In this document: positions 53,856 to 64,000 of the stretch, piece by piece
How the letters are laid out: every line of letters begins with the position of its first letter
How positions within the stretch are numbered: position 1 is the stretch's first letter
NCBI GenBank assembly: GCA_016879935.1
Contig: JAACJQ010000060.1
Span: forward strand, 1 to 64,000
Reading direction: 5' to 3'
Source: Archangiaceae bacterium
GTDB taxonomy: Bacteria; Myxococcota; Myxococcia; Myxococcales; Myxococcaceae
DNA length: 64,000 nt
The notes under the pieces: model-generated
Database searches by the model: none
Told to the model about the DNA's origin: nothing
Seen by the model: only the letters and a program-made list of their open reading frames with translations
Made by a program: the position numbers and the translations under genes

Positions 53856-54716
53856 ATGAGCGACCTGAGACACATCGTCTTTGCTCGGCGCGTTTTGGCT
53901 CCCGCGTTCTGGCTCGAGCTCGCAGGTCGGGTCGCGCAGGACGGCTTCACGCTGGGCTTCAGCAAGGCGGGCAGAACGGTCTCGGTGCGCAAGGGCGCGA
54001 CGCCAACGCTGCCGTGCACGCTCCTCGCGGCGAGACGCCCACACCAGGCGCGGGTTCACGTCGCGCTCCACGAGACGTCGAGCCACGGCGCCTTGTCGCC
54101 CGACCGGCAATGGTCGCCAGCCGCTCGCGAAGCCCTCGCGACCCGGCCGGGGTTGCTCTCGTTCGAGACGAGCTGGGGCGCTGACGACGCAGAACCGGAG
54201 TTTCTCCACGTCGTCTTCGGGCACTTCGCCGAGCTGCTCGACGGCCTTCGTTTCGAAGACGCCATCGGGCACCTGAGCAGCGCGACCCACGAGTTCGAGA
54301 TCGGCAAACCCGACGTGGCGCTGACGGCCGACGAGGTCGAGCCAGAGACGGACTGGGCGACGCTCTCGGGGCCCGGCACGCTGGTGCTCGAGTGCCCCGA
54401 GGTCTTCTCGCCTGGCCAGCTGCTCGCGATCGCGCGCCGGCGTCACCCCTTCGTGCTGAGGGCGGTTGGCGCGCTCGAGCGTGGAGACAAGGGCTTTGCG
54501 CAGGCGCAGAAGGCCTCGTCGTGGCGGCAGTTCATCATCGGCTCCGAGGTGAGCGGGCTCGCCTTCGTGCGCGTGAGCCGCGTGACGCAGCTGCCTGCAG
54601 CCGTTCGAGCGAGTGTGCACCTGCGGTCACCAGCGGGCCTTGCGCCCGTGCGGGCGTTCTTCGCCGATGCGCGTGACGCCCTGGGCTTCAAGCTCATCGA
54701 CTTCGAGCAGGGCTGA
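53856..54716 (+). CDS. Hypothetical protein between the two parvulin genes
   Basis: 286 residues, ATG twelve bases after the PpiC stop. No signal peptide or membrane helix. Contains FVARR-type FARRVLAPAFWLELAGRV, a conserved-looking GHFAELLDGLRFEDAIGHL and LALRRR-like stretches (LLAIARRRHPFVLRAVGALE). No domain recognised. Co-directional with its neighbours. Confidence 0.72.
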   Translation: MSDLRHIVFARRVLAPAFWLELAGRVAQDGFTLGFSKAGRTVSVRKGATPTLPCTLLAARRPHQARVHVALHETSSHGALSPDRQWSPAAREALATRPGLLSFETSWGADDAEPEFLHVVFGHFAELLDGLRFEDAIGHLSSATHEFEIGKPDVALTADEVEPETDWATLSGPGTLVLECPEVFSPGQLLAIARRRHPFVLRAVGALERGDKGFAQAQKASSWRQFIIGSEVSGLAFVRVSRVTQLPAAVRASVHLRSPAGLAPVRAFFADARDALGFKLIDFEQG

Positions 54717-54767
54717 GCCAGCCCGAACGTGCGTGCATTCGATTGAGCCCACGGCCGTCATGAGGGT

Positions 54768-55733
54768 ATGCCCCCGTGCGTGAAGCGCCTGCCCCTGCTG
54801 ACTCTCCTCACCGCCCTGTCTGCCCACGCCGAGCTGGTCGACCGTGTGGCGGCGGTGGTGAACAACGACGTCATCGCGCTGTCCGAGGTCGAGGCCCGCG
54901 CGGCGCCAGACCTGCAGCGGCTTCGTGGTGAGCCCGACGCGGCGAAGCGGGCCGAGCTGCGTGGCATTCTCGTCAAGCGCGTGCTCGATGGCCTCATCGG
55001 CGAGAAGTTGATGGACGCGCAGGTGCGCGAGCTGAACATCGACGTGTCGGATTCGGAGGTCGATCTCGGCGTCGACGACGTGAAGCGGCAGAACAACGTC
55101 GACGGCGCCCAGTTCGAGCAGCTGCTCGCGCAGGAGGGCTACACCGTGCCCGCCTTCCGCCAGTTCATGAAGAAGCACCTCTCGAAGCTGAAGCTGGTGA
55201 ACCTGAAGGTGCGCTCCAAGGTGAAGGTGACCGAGGAGGACATGAAGGCCGAGTACAACAAGGTGTCGCGTGACGAGCTGCAGGACTTCGAGGTGCGCGC
55301 CCGCCACATTCTCGTGCAGGTGCAGCCCAAGGCGACGCCGGAGCAGGCCGAGCAGGCGAGGCTGAAGGCCGTCGCGCTGATGAACGAGGCGAAGAAGCCC
55401 GGCGTCGACTTCGGGAACCTCGCGAAGACGAAGAGCGAGGGCCCGTCGGCGAGCGATGGTGGCGACCTCGGGTTCTTCAAGCGCGGCGTGATGGTGGCCG
55501 AGTTCGACAAGGTGGCGTTCGGCATGCCCATCGGCGGCATCTCGGAGCCCGTGCGCACGAAGTTCGGCTGGCACGTCATCAAGGTCGAAGAGCGGCGCGC
55601 GATGGCGGCGAAGCCGTATGACGAGATGAAAGACGTGCTCCGTGAGCGCCTCGCGAGGACGCAGCTCGAGAAGTACACCGAGCAGTACGTGCAGGAGCTT
55701 CGCGCCGCTGCAGCCATCGACATCAAGCTGTGA
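54768..55733 (+). CDS. SurA-like periplasmic chaperone / peptidyl-prolyl isomerase
   Basis: 321 residues; signal peptide (CVKRLPLLTLLTALSAHA). SurA-type N-domain VDRVAAVVNNDVIALSEVEAR, helical SurA core, and one parvulin domain (about 175-270; VRARHILVQVQPKATPEQ, SEGPSASDGGDLGFFKRGVM, FGWHVIKVEERR). Assists outer-membrane protein folding. pdxA follows with a GTGA overlap, the same surA-pdxA order seen in enterobacteria. Confidence 0.9.
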   Translation: MPPCVKRLPLLTLLTALSAHAELVDRVAAVVNNDVIALSEVEARAAPDLQRLRGEPDAAKRAELRGILVKRVLDGLIGEKLMDAQVRELNIDVSDSEVDLGVDDVKRQNNVDGAQFEQLLAQEGYTVPAFRQFMKKHLSKLKLVNLKVRSKVKVTEEDMKAEYNKVSRDELQDFEVRARHILVQVQPKATPEQAEQARLKAVALMNEAKKPGVDFGNLAKTKSEGPSASDGGDLGFFKRGVMVAEFDKVAFGMPIGGISEPVRTKFGWHVIKVEERRAMAAKPYDEMKDVLRERLARTQLEKYTEQYVQELRAAAAIDIKL

Positions 55734-56647
55734 AGCGCGTTCGCGTCGGCATCTCGCTGGGTGATCCGAGCGGCATCGGCCCGCTGGTGACGGCGAAGGC
55801 GCTGCGGCGGCCGAGCGTTCGCCGGGTGGTGGAGCCCGTCGTGTTCGGTGATGAAGGCGATCGGTCGCGCTTCTCGAAGGATGTCGAGTTTCACGCGGTG
55901 TCGGCGCTGAAGAGCGCGCAGCGCGTCGCGGGTGAGCCGTCACGCGCGGGAGGTCGGGCGCAGTACCAAGCGTTCGCGGCGCTCATCGAGGCGGCGAAGC
56001 GCGGTGACGTGGCGGCGATGTGTACGGCTCCGGTGTCGAAGGAGCAGATCAGCCGCGCGGGTATTCCGTTCATGGGCCACACCGAGGTGCTGGCCGAGGC
56101 GTTCGGCGTCGAGGTCGTGATGCTGATGAAGGGGCCGAAGCTGTCGGTGGCGCTCGCGACGAATCACGTGCCGTTGGTGAAGGTGTCGAAGGCGCTCTCG
56201 GTGGCGGGGCTGGTGAAGACGCTCGCGCTCATCGACACGGGGCTGACGCCGGTGCTGGGCAAACGGCCGGTCATCGCGGTGTGCGGGGTGAATCCGCACG
56301 CGGGTGAAGGTGGGCTGCTCGGGCGTGAAGAGGTCGAAGTCGTGATTCCCGCGATGAAGCAGGCAGCGCGGCGTGGCGTGAAGACGACCGGCCCGCACGG
56401 AGCCGATGGGTTGTTCGCTCATCGCAGCGGGTTCGATGTCGCGCTCGCGATGTTTCACGATCAGGGCCTGGTCGCGACCAAGACGCTCGACTTCGTGCAC
56501 ACGGTGAACGTGACGCTGGGGTTGCCCGTGCCGAGAACGTCTCCGGATCATGGAACGGCGTACTCGCTCGCGAAGACCGGGAAAGCCGACGAGACGCCGA
56601 TGGTGTCAGCGTTGATCGAAGCCGCCGCGTTCGGCGCGCGCCGCTGA
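55730..56647 (+). CDS. pdxA: 4-hydroxythreonine-4-phosphate dehydrogenase PdxA
   Basis: 305 residues from a GTG overlapping the previous stop. Family blocks: ISLGDPSGIGP, APVSKEQISRAGIPFMGHTEVLAE (split at GIPF), ATNHVPL, VNPHAGEGGLLG and MFHDQGLV. His146, His190 and His243 correspond to the three metal ligands. Oxidises 4-phosphohydroxy-threonine in pyridoxal-phosphate synthesis. Cytosolic; linked by operon to the chaperone genes. Confidence 0.95.
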   Translation: MKRVRVGISLGDPSGIGPLVTAKALRRPSVRRVVEPVVFGDEGDRSRFSKDVEFHAVSALKSAQRVAGEPSRAGGRAQYQAFAALIEAAKRGDVAAMCTAPVSKEQISRAGIPFMGHTEVLAEAFGVEVVMLMKGPKLSVALATNHVPLVKVSKALSVAGLVKTLALIDTGLTPVLGKRPVIAVCGVNPHAGEGGLLGREEVEVVIPAMKQAARRGVKTTGPHGADGLFAHRSGFDVALAMFHDQGLVATKTLDFVHTVNVTLGLPVPRTSPDHGTAYSLAKTGKADETPMVSALIEAAAFGARR

Positions 56648-56720
56648 CCGCGCCGTTGCCACACTTTGCCCGCGGCGCGACACGATCGATTCTCGACGTG
56701 TTCGCACAGGAGCAGACCTC

Positions 56721-57167
56721 ATGGCCGCGCTGATCCCTCATCAGACAAGGCACCACGTACGCATTCACGCGGCGCCGCTCGTCGTGTGGCGCGCGCTCAC
56801 CACGCCTGAGCTCGTGACCCGGTGGATGGGCGAACCGTCGATGCAGCTCGAGGTCCACACCACATGGGCTGTCGGTAGCCCGATACGCATCTGCGGTTTT
56901 CACCACGCGCGCTTCGAGAACACAGGAACGGTGCTGGAGTTCGAGCCACCACACGCGCTCCGCTACAGCCACCTCAGTTCGCTTTCTCGACTCTCGGACA
57001 CGCCAGAGCACGAGACCGAGATCGGCTTCACGCTGTCACCCATCGAGGGCGACACCGACCTCACCGTCACGCTGACCGGCTTCGCCACTGAGTCGATCTT
57101 CAAACACCTCGACTTCTATTGGCGCGGAACAGTCGGGGTCCTCAAGCGGCACGTCGAGTCGAGGTAG
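56721..57167 (+). CDS. SRPBCC/AHSA1-like domain protein
   Basis: 148 residues. Opening VRIHAAPLVVWRALTTPELVTRWMGEP and later GTVLEFEPPHALRYSHLS, ETEIGFTLSPIEGDTDLTVTL (split here) match the activator-of-Hsp90/SRPBCC ligand-binding fold. No signal. Ligand unknown. Preceded by a short AT-poor gap after pdxA. Confidence 0.82.
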   Translation: MAALIPHQTRHHVRIHAAPLVVWRALTTPELVTRWMGEPSMQLEVHTTWAVGSPIRICGFHHARFENTGTVLEFEPPHALRYSHLSSLSRLSDTPEHETEIGFTLSPIEGDTDLTVTLTGFATESIFKHLDFYWRGTVGVLKRHVESR

Positions 57168-57206
57168 CGCTGCCAACGGTTGGCCCGGCCGACCGTGCGT
57201 GCTCAC

Positions 57207-58733
<1,527 letters not shown>

Positions 58734-58760
58734 CGGTCGGTCTCGGAAAGGTCGCACCGC

Positions 58761-60416
58761 ATGGCCGAGAAGGGCACCGTCAACGCAGCCGTCAAAGCCA
58801 ACCTCGAGAAGGTGCTGGCCGAGGAGCAGCTCGGCGCGGCCATGCGCATGGCGCAGATTCGGCTCGTCCTCTCGGGTGTGGCGTGTCTCGTCGTGCTCGC
58901 GCCCGTGAAGGCTGACGGCTCCGACCTGCGGCCGACCTACTACGGCACCTTCTTCTTCGCGGCGGTGGCGACCGTCGTCTACCTGGTGACCCGCTTCGTC
59001 CCCTCGCTGGGCAAGTGGGGCACGCTCGCGGTCGCCTTCGTCGACCTGCCGGCCATCAGCGTCATTCAGGCCCTGCAGGCCGACAAGCTGCCCGCCCCGT
59101 GGATGGGCATTCCCACCGCGGTCGCGATTCCCTGCGGGCTGGTGGCGCTGTCGACGCTCTCACTCTCGCGCACGGTCATCGGCATCACCTCGGTGATGGC
59201 GACGCTGAGCATCTTGCGTCGGCTGCTGACGCTCGACATGGCCGGCCCGCCCATCGTGTTGACGCTCATGATTCCTCCGGCCGTCGGTGTGGTCGGCGCG
59301 ACGATGGTGAGCCGGGTTCGATCGCTCGTGCACGCCGCGCGCAAGAAAGACCTCGTCGGCAAGTACATTCTCGGGGAGCGCCTCGGCGCGGGTGGCATGG
59401 CCGAGGTGTTTCTCGCCACCTACAGCCCCGAGGGCGGCTTCGAGCGCAAGGTGGCGGTGAAGCGCATTCTGCCCTCGTACGCGGAGCGGCCCGAGTCGAT
59501 CGCCCTCTTCCGTCGTGAGGCCGAGCTGGGCGCAGGCCTGGCGCACCCGAACGTCGTGCAGGTGCTCGACTTCGGTGCTGACGGTGACACCTGGTTCATC
59601 GCCATGGAGTTCGTCGACGGGCTTCCGCTGAGTCGGCTGCTGACGCACGCGAGACGGGGGGCGACGCCGATGCCGCTCGCGGCCTGCGTCTACGTCATCG
59701 ATCAGCTCGCGCAGGCGCTCGACTACATTCACACGCGTACGTCGGCGACAGGCGCACCGTTGCAGCTCGTGCATCGCGACGTGAACCCGCCCAACGTACT
59801 CGTCTCGCGCATCGGAGAGGTGAAGCTGAACGACTTCGGCGTCGCGCGCGCCGCGGGCAAGGAGCAGCTCACCGAAGCAGGCATGCTGCGCGGCAAAGTC
59901 GGCTACGCGGCGCCCGAGCAGCTGCTCGGTCAGCCCTACGACACCCGCGCCGATCTCTGGGCGCTCGGCATCTCGGCGTTCGAATTGCTCGTGCTGCAGA
60001 AGCCCTTCACCGGCGTCGACGACGTGGCGCTGTACCGCGCGTGCCTGGAGGCGCCGATTCCGTCACCGAAGGGGCTCCGCGCCGATCTGCCCGAGGGCCT
60101 CGAGGAGATCGTGCTGGGGCTGCTGGTGCGCGACCCGTCGGCACGATTTCAGTCGGCGGAGCAGGTGCTCAAGCGCCTCGATGCGCTCGACCCGTCGTTG
60201 ACCGATCGCGTGATGGGCCGGAAGCAGCTCGCGACGTGGGTCGCCGACGCGCGCAAGACGCTGAGCGACGAAGCGGCGTTCTTCCCCACCCCGTCGTCGA
60301 AGCGGGACGCTGCGGTGGCGACACAGACGCAAGACATCAAGACGCTCTCGTCGACGGCCCAGACGCTGCCTGGCCTCGCGCCGCAGCCAGACGACAAGGC
60401 CACCCCGAACAAGTGA
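58761..60416 (+). CDS. Ser/Thr protein kinase with N-terminal membrane domain
   Basis: 551 residues. Four to five membrane helices (about 30-190; LVLSGVACLVVLAPV, YYGTFFFAAVATVVYLVTRF, GVVGATMVSRV), then a kinase (about 204-460): GERLGAGGMAEVFLAT, VAVKRIL, catalytic loop HRDVNPPNVL, NDFGVAR, GKVGYAAPEQLL, DLWALGI. The loop lacks the usual Lys (HRDLKPxN becomes HRDVNPxN), a variant common in this family. C-terminal tail Ser/Thr-rich. Reverse topology to its neighbour (membrane part first). Confidence 0.9.
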   Translation: MAEKGTVNAAVKANLEKVLAEEQLGAAMRMAQIRLVLSGVACLVVLAPVKADGSDLRPTYYGTFFFAAVATVVYLVTRFVPSLGKWGTLAVAFVDLPAISVIQALQADKLPAPWMGIPTAVAIPCGLVALSTLSLSRTVIGITSVMATLSILRRLLTLDMAGPPIVLTLMIPPAVGVVGATMVSRVRSLVHAARKKDLVGKYILGERLGAGGMAEVFLATYSPEGGFERKVAVKRILPSYAERPESIALFRREAELGAGLAHPNVVQVLDFGADGDTWFIAMEFVDGLPLSRLLTHARRGATPMPLAACVYVIDQLAQALDYIHTRTSATGAPLQLVHRDVNPPNVLVSRIGEVKLNDFGVARAAGKEQLTEAGMLRGKVGYAAPEQLLGQPYDTRADLWALGISAFELLVLQKPFTGVDDVALYRACLEAPIPSPKGLRADLPEGLEEIVLGLLVRDPSARFQSAEQVLKRLDALDPSLTDRVMGRKQLATWVADARKTLSDEAAFFPTPSSKRDAAVATQTQDIKTLSSTAQTLPGLAPQPDDKATPNK

Positions 60417-60492
60417 CTCCGTCGCGCATCGACGCTAGGTAAGCCGCCCGCTCACGTGAGGAAGCAGGGCCGACCTCACGATGGAAAGGCCG

Positions 60493-63400
60493 ATGTTCGT
60501 GCGCTCGATTCCGGTTCTGGTGCTGGTCACCCTCCTGCTCGCCGGGTGCCCGAAAGAGGAGCCGCCCTGCAACGCGACGACGTGCCCCGACGGGTGCTGC
60601 ACGTCGGCCGGAGTCTGTCAGCCCGGCAACGACAAGGCGGCGTGCGGAACGGGCGGCCTCTTCTGCCGCGAGTGTGACCCGACCGACACCTGCGCCGACA
60701 AGCGCTGCGATCTCGTGCGACCCGACGCGGGCACCTGCCCTGCGAACTTCCACAAGTGCGGCGAGACCTGCGCGTCGAACGACGACGTCGCCAGCTGTGG
60801 TTCGCGCTGCACGCCGTGTACGGCACCGACGGGCACGCCGACCTGCAACGCGGGCGTGTGCGGCGTCGCGTGTCGCACTGGCTTTCACGCGTGTGGCACC
60901 GTCTGCGCCGACGACACGGCGGTGAATTCGTGCGGCAATCGCTGTGGGCCGTGCTCCTTCCCCGAGAACTCGCGGCCCGCGTGCATCAACGCGGCGTGCA
61001 ACTTCGAGTGCAACAACGGCTACCACCGCTGCGGAGACACCTGCCAACCCGATGACGCAGTCGGCTCGTGTGGCACGCGCTGCATGGCGTGCACGGCGCC
61101 GGCGAACGGAACGCCCGTGTGCACCTCGGCGCAGGCCTGCGACTTCGTCTGCAACACCGGCTTCCACCGCTGCGGCATGCAGTGCGTCTCTGACACCTCT
61201 CCCGCGACGTGCGGGACCTCGTGCACGCCCTGCCCCGGCATGGCCAACGGCGCCGCGGCCTGCACCGCGGGCCAGTGCGACTTCACCTGCAACGCGAACT
61301 TCAACAAGTGCAACGGCAGCTGCGTGCCCGACACGTCGGTGACGGCGTGCGGGAGCGCCTGCACGACCTGCGCTCCCCCCGATGGTGGAACGGCCGTCTG
61401 CGCGAGCAACGCCTGCAGCTACACCTGCGCGAGCGGCTTCAACCCGTGCAACGGCGAGTGTGCGCGGGCGACCGATGTTCTTGCGTGCGGCGCCTCGTGC
61501 ACCCGCTGTGCGCAGGGCGTGCCGGGTTCGATTCCGACGTGTGATGGAACGGCGTGCAGCACGACGTGCTCGGCGGGCAACACGCGCTGCGGAATGAACT
61601 GCGTGGGTGAAGGCGTGGCCTCGGCGTGTGGCTCCTCGTGCAACGCGTGCCCGGCCGGCGGAGCGCTGGAGCGGGCGACGTGTGCCGGCACCACCTGCGC
61701 GACCGCGTGCATCGACACCTGCAGCGCGGCGTGTGCCGACAAGCAGCGCGACCCTTCGAACTGCGGCGCGTGTGGAAACGCCTGCAGCGGCGGCGCGTGC
61801 GTCGAGGGCCAGTGCCGTACCGCCTGCACCAACGGCGTCTTCTTCGCCGGCATCGGGGAGTCGCTGCCGCACTCGTTCACCACCGGCCTCGACCAACGGT
61901 TCTGGGCCGTCGACGTGACGGGCGACGCGCGGCTCGACGTGGTGGCGACGGCTGGTACCGGCCGCTTCACGTTCCAGAACCAGGGCAACGCCCGCTTCGC
62001 TGCTCCGACGATTGCCGACGCGGGCACGACGCTGCTTCCCCTCGGCGTCGCCGACTTCACGCTCGATGGCCGTAGCGATCTGATCGCCGGCGACCAGCGC
62101 GCGTTGTGGGTCGTGCAGCAGACGCCGAGTGGTTTCCAGACGCCGGTGATTCTCTTCACCAACGGGCAGAACGGCATCGCGCTGGCGGCCGACTTCACGG
62201 GTGATGGGCGCGCCGACCTCGTGCGGGTGCCGCAGATTGGAAACCTGAACGCCGATCTCTGGGTGAACCAGTCGGCCGACGGTGGAGCGCCGTTCTCGCA
62301 GACACGCAACGCGGCGCCGAACCTGCAGCTCGCCGATCTCGCGCGGGCAGCCGATTTCACCAACGACTCGCGGGCCGATGTCGTCACCGCACAGGCCGGT
62401 CAGCTGCGCGTCTTCGTGACGAGTGGTGCGAACGCGTTCACGCAGGTCACTCCCGCACCGGCGGTGCAGAACGGCGTCATCGGGCTCGCCGCGGCCGAGC
62501 TCACCCGCGACACGAACCGCGACGTCGCCACCATCACGTCGGCGGCAGTGTTCGTGTGGGCAGGCGACGGAACGGGCGCGCTCGCGGCGCCAGTGCTCGC
62601 GGCGAACGCAGGCTCGACGCTGGCGGCCATCGAAGCAGGTGACCTCGACGGAGACGGCTTCACCGATCTCGCGCTCGGCACGGGTCGCGGCCTCGAGGTG
62701 TTGTGGTCGACGGGCGCGGGCACGTTCTCGACGCCCGAGGTGTTCGAGGTCGATGGCTTCACGCCGGCGTCTCCAGCGTCGCAGCTGCAGCTCGTGGACC
62801 TGACGGGAGACGGGCGGCTCGACGCGGTGCTCTCGAACACGCTCGTCAAGCCGGTGCTCGTGCGCAACACGGCCTCGGGTCGCGGATTCGAGCGCACGGT
62901 GAAGACGACGGTGCCCGGCGGCGTGGAGTTCGCGCTGGCGGGCCGCATCGATGGCGACTCCCGCGACGACCTGCTCGTCAGCCGCCGCGCGTCGGTCATC
63001 AGCATGCTGCCAGTGACGACACAGAGCCGGGTGTTGCGCGCGAACGGCACGGGTGGGTTCACGGTGGCTGCTGAAGACGCGCTCACGAAGCCCGAGGTGC
63101 TCGCCGACTTCGACGCCGACTCGAACGTCGACGTGCTGCGCCTCGACTGCCCTGCTCCCCTGCTCCCCGACGGTGGCTACAACCCGGCGCCGGTGCCGTG
63201 CTTCGCGCGCATCGAGTTCGGAGCCTCGTTCCGTTTCGGTGCGACCGGTCTCTCGCTCACCCTCGATGAGCTTGCGACCGAGGTGCAGCTGCGTGCGGCC
63301 GACTTCGACGCTGATGGAAAGCCAGACGTGCTCGCGCGCACGCGGGCCGGCTTCCTGCTCTTCCGCAACCTGGGCATGCGGCAGTTCGCGGCTCCGGCGG

Positions 63401-63921
63401 TGACACCGTTCCTCCCTGCGGTGGTCGAGCTGGCCGTCACCGACGTCGACCGTGATGGCAGGCCCGACCTCGTGGTGCTCGCGAACGCGAACGTGCCGCG
63501 CTCGGTCTACGTGCTCCACTCGCGGGGAACTGGCTTCGCGTTGGCGCCGCGCATCGGAACCTTCGACTTCGACACGGGGCTCGCGGCCGGCTTCGTCACC
63601 AACGACGCCTTCCCCGATCTCGCGGGGAGCACGGGCGTGCTGATGACGGGCAATGGCGCGGGCGTGTTCACGCGCGGCACCGATTGGAGACCGGCTCCGG
63701 TCACGACGAACGCTTCGTTCATCGTCGACCTCGATGGTGACGGGCGTGGAGAGGTCGTGAGCCGTCAATTCACGTCGACGGTGCTCGCGAACCCCGACGT
63801 GGTGACGCGCGGCTTCACGGGACGGGTCGAGCGCTTCGCCGATGTCACCGGCGACGGCGTTCCCGACTGGGTGCAGCTCACGCCCACCGACGTCGTGGTG
63901 GGCATCGGCCGCTGCCGCTGA
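60493..63921 (+). CDS. Giant Cys-rich lipoprotein with FG-GAP/VCBS repeats
   Basis: 1142 residues from ATG 60493, preceded by GGAAAGG (an ATG at 60481 lacks a ribosome site). Lipobox LLLAGC. The N-terminal about 430 residues repeat a about 40-residue Cys-rich unit (NFHKCGETC, GFHACGTVC, GYHRCGDTC, GFHRCGMQC...CGTSC). The C-terminal part carries FG-GAP/VCBS repeats (VDVTGDARLDVVATAGTG, LDLDGDGFTDLALGTG-type, FDADGKPDVLARTRAG). Likely a surface-displayed adhesin or scaffold. Confidence 0.88.
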   Translation: MFVRSIPVLVLVTLLLAGCPKEEPPCNATTCPDGCCTSAGVCQPGNDKAACGTGGLFCRECDPTDTCADKRCDLVRPDAGTCPANFHKCGETCASNDDVASCGSRCTPCTAPTGTPTCNAGVCGVACRTGFHACGTVCADDTAVNSCGNRCGPCSFPENSRPACINAACNFECNNGYHRCGDTCQPDDAVGSCGTRCMACTAPANGTPVCTSAQACDFVCNTGFHRCGMQCVSDTSPATCGTSCTPCPGMANGAAACTAGQCDFTCNANFNKCNGSCVPDTSVTACGSACTTCAPPDGGTAVCASNACSYTCASGFNPCNGECARATDVLACGASCTRCAQGVPGSIPTCDGTACSTTCSAGNTRCGMNCVGEGVASACGSSCNACPAGGALERATCAGTTCATACIDTCSAACADKQRDPSNCGACGNACSGGACVEGQCRTACTNGVFFAGIGESLPHSFTTGLDQRFWAVDVTGDARLDVVATAGTGRFTFQNQGNARFAAPTIADAGTTLLPLGVADFTLDGRSDLIAGDQRALWVVQQTPSGFQTPVILFTNGQNGIALAADFTGDGRADLVRVPQIGNLNADLWVNQSADGGAPFSQTRNAAPNLQLADLARAADFTNDSRADVVTAQAGQLRVFVTSGANAFTQVTPAPAVQNGVIGLAAAELTRDTNRDVATITSAAVFVWAGDGTGALAAPVLAANAGSTLAAIEAGDLDGDGFTDLALGTGRGLEVLWSTGAGTFSTPEVFEVDGFTPASPASQLQLVDLTGDGRLDAVLSNTLVKPVLVRNTASGRGFERTVKTTVPGGVEFALAGRIDGDSRDDLLVSRRASVISMLPVTTQSRVLRANGTGGFTVAAEDALTKPEVLADFDADSNVDVLRLDCPAPLLPDGGYNPAPVPCFARIEFGASFRFGATGLSLTLDELATEVQLRAADFDADGKPDVLARTRAGFLLFRNLGMRQFAAPAVTPFLPAVVELAVTDVDRDGRPDLVVLANANVPRSVYVLHSRGTGFALAPRIGTFDFDTGLAAGFVTNDAFPDLAGSTGVLMTGNGAGVFTRGTDWRPAPVTTNASFIVDLDGDGRGEVVSRQFTSTVLANPDVVTRGFTGRVERFADVTGDGVPDWVQLTPTDVVVGIGRCR

Positions 63922-64000
63922 TCAGCCGAACAACCCCAGACCCGTGCGCATGATCACCTGAGGGCCGCCGCCCTGGGTGGCCTGCTGTTTCGCCCAGCGG
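63922..64000 (-). CDS. Partial gene, 3' end only
   Basis: The frame reads WAKQQATQGGGPQVIMRTG and LGLFG before a stop at 63922-63924, directly convergent with the giant lipoprotein gene. Only about 25 codons are visible, so neither function nor start can be given. Inferred coding because the close convergent packing matches the rest of the window. Confidence 0.4.
   Translation of the reverse strand, partial: RWAKQQATQGGGPQVIMRTGLGLFG

Noticed and set aside
60337-63768. Very long open frame on the minus strand opposite the giant lipoprotein
   Set aside because: Composition is Arg/Ala/His-rich shadow sequence with no signal or domain; the plus strand carries a lipobox and clear repeats.

Overview
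The window is a gene-dense, visibly GC-rich chromosomal stretch with short intergenic gaps and many four-base start/stop overlaps. The gene content points to a myxobacterium (Myxococcota). Indicators are many small lipoproteins, Cys-rich lipoproteins, choice-of-anchor-D and FG-GAP surface proteins, a TIGR02996 protein, tandem Ser/Thr kinases with degenerate HRD loops, a DUF1501/DUF1800 pair, and a MYXO-CTERM-like tail (Cys, hydrophobic segment, four Arg). The species cannot be named from the sequence alone. No rRNA, tRNA, CRISPR array, insertion sequence or phage gene was recognised.

Region by region. 1-2163: DUF1501/DUF1800 secreted pair (the DUF1501 gene runs off the left edge). 2250-15500: a potassium island. 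kup lies convergent with a long minus-strand kdp operon that starts with a beta-barrel porin and two tiny membrane-protein genes and continues kdpF-A-B-C-D-E. A helically phased TCAAG array sits between this operon and a divergent ECF sigma/anti-sigma pair. 15634-21362: secreted and lipid-anchored proteins of unknown role, including a two-LCCL-domain lipoprotein with an 18-bp tandem repeat and a large VWA protein. 21364-28636: metabolism and housekeeping (argJ, an HD protein, HDOD, sthA, a methyltransferase). 28637-33185: a frameshifted NAD(P)-binding gene, two unknowns, an ASCH-like protein and sfsA. 33238-39794: a polar amino-acid ABC transporter with substrate-binding protein and permease fused, an amidohydrolase, an acid-ceramidase-like Ntn hydrolase, a MauG-type dihaem lipoprotein and a CBS protein. 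39884-44246: a macro-like/deoxyribosyltransferase-like two-domain protein, an 820-residue protein of unknown function and a decayed barrel gene. 44325-50397: small secreted proteins, PPK2, cytochrome c, a membrane-anchored beta-carbonic-anhydrase-like protein, DUF1444 and YjbQ. 50569-56647: a co-directional run of YceI, a haem-bearing barrel protein, a monohaem protein, a PpiC lipoprotein, an unknown, a SurA-like chaperone and pdxA. 56721-63921: an SRPBCC protein, two Ser/Thr kinases and a giant Cys-rich/FG-GAP lipoprotein. A partial minus-strand gene closes the window.

Most interesting for follow-up: (i) the extended kdp operon with its own outer-membrane barrel, two microproteins and phased operator; (ii) the YceI/haem-barrel/monohaem operon, a possible electron-transfer or redox module at the outer membrane; (iii) the macro-like plus deoxyribosyltransferase-like protein, which has the look of a nucleotide-targeting effector; (iv) two broken genes whose lesions can be placed to the base. 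All functions are inferred from motifs read by eye. No database search was run.
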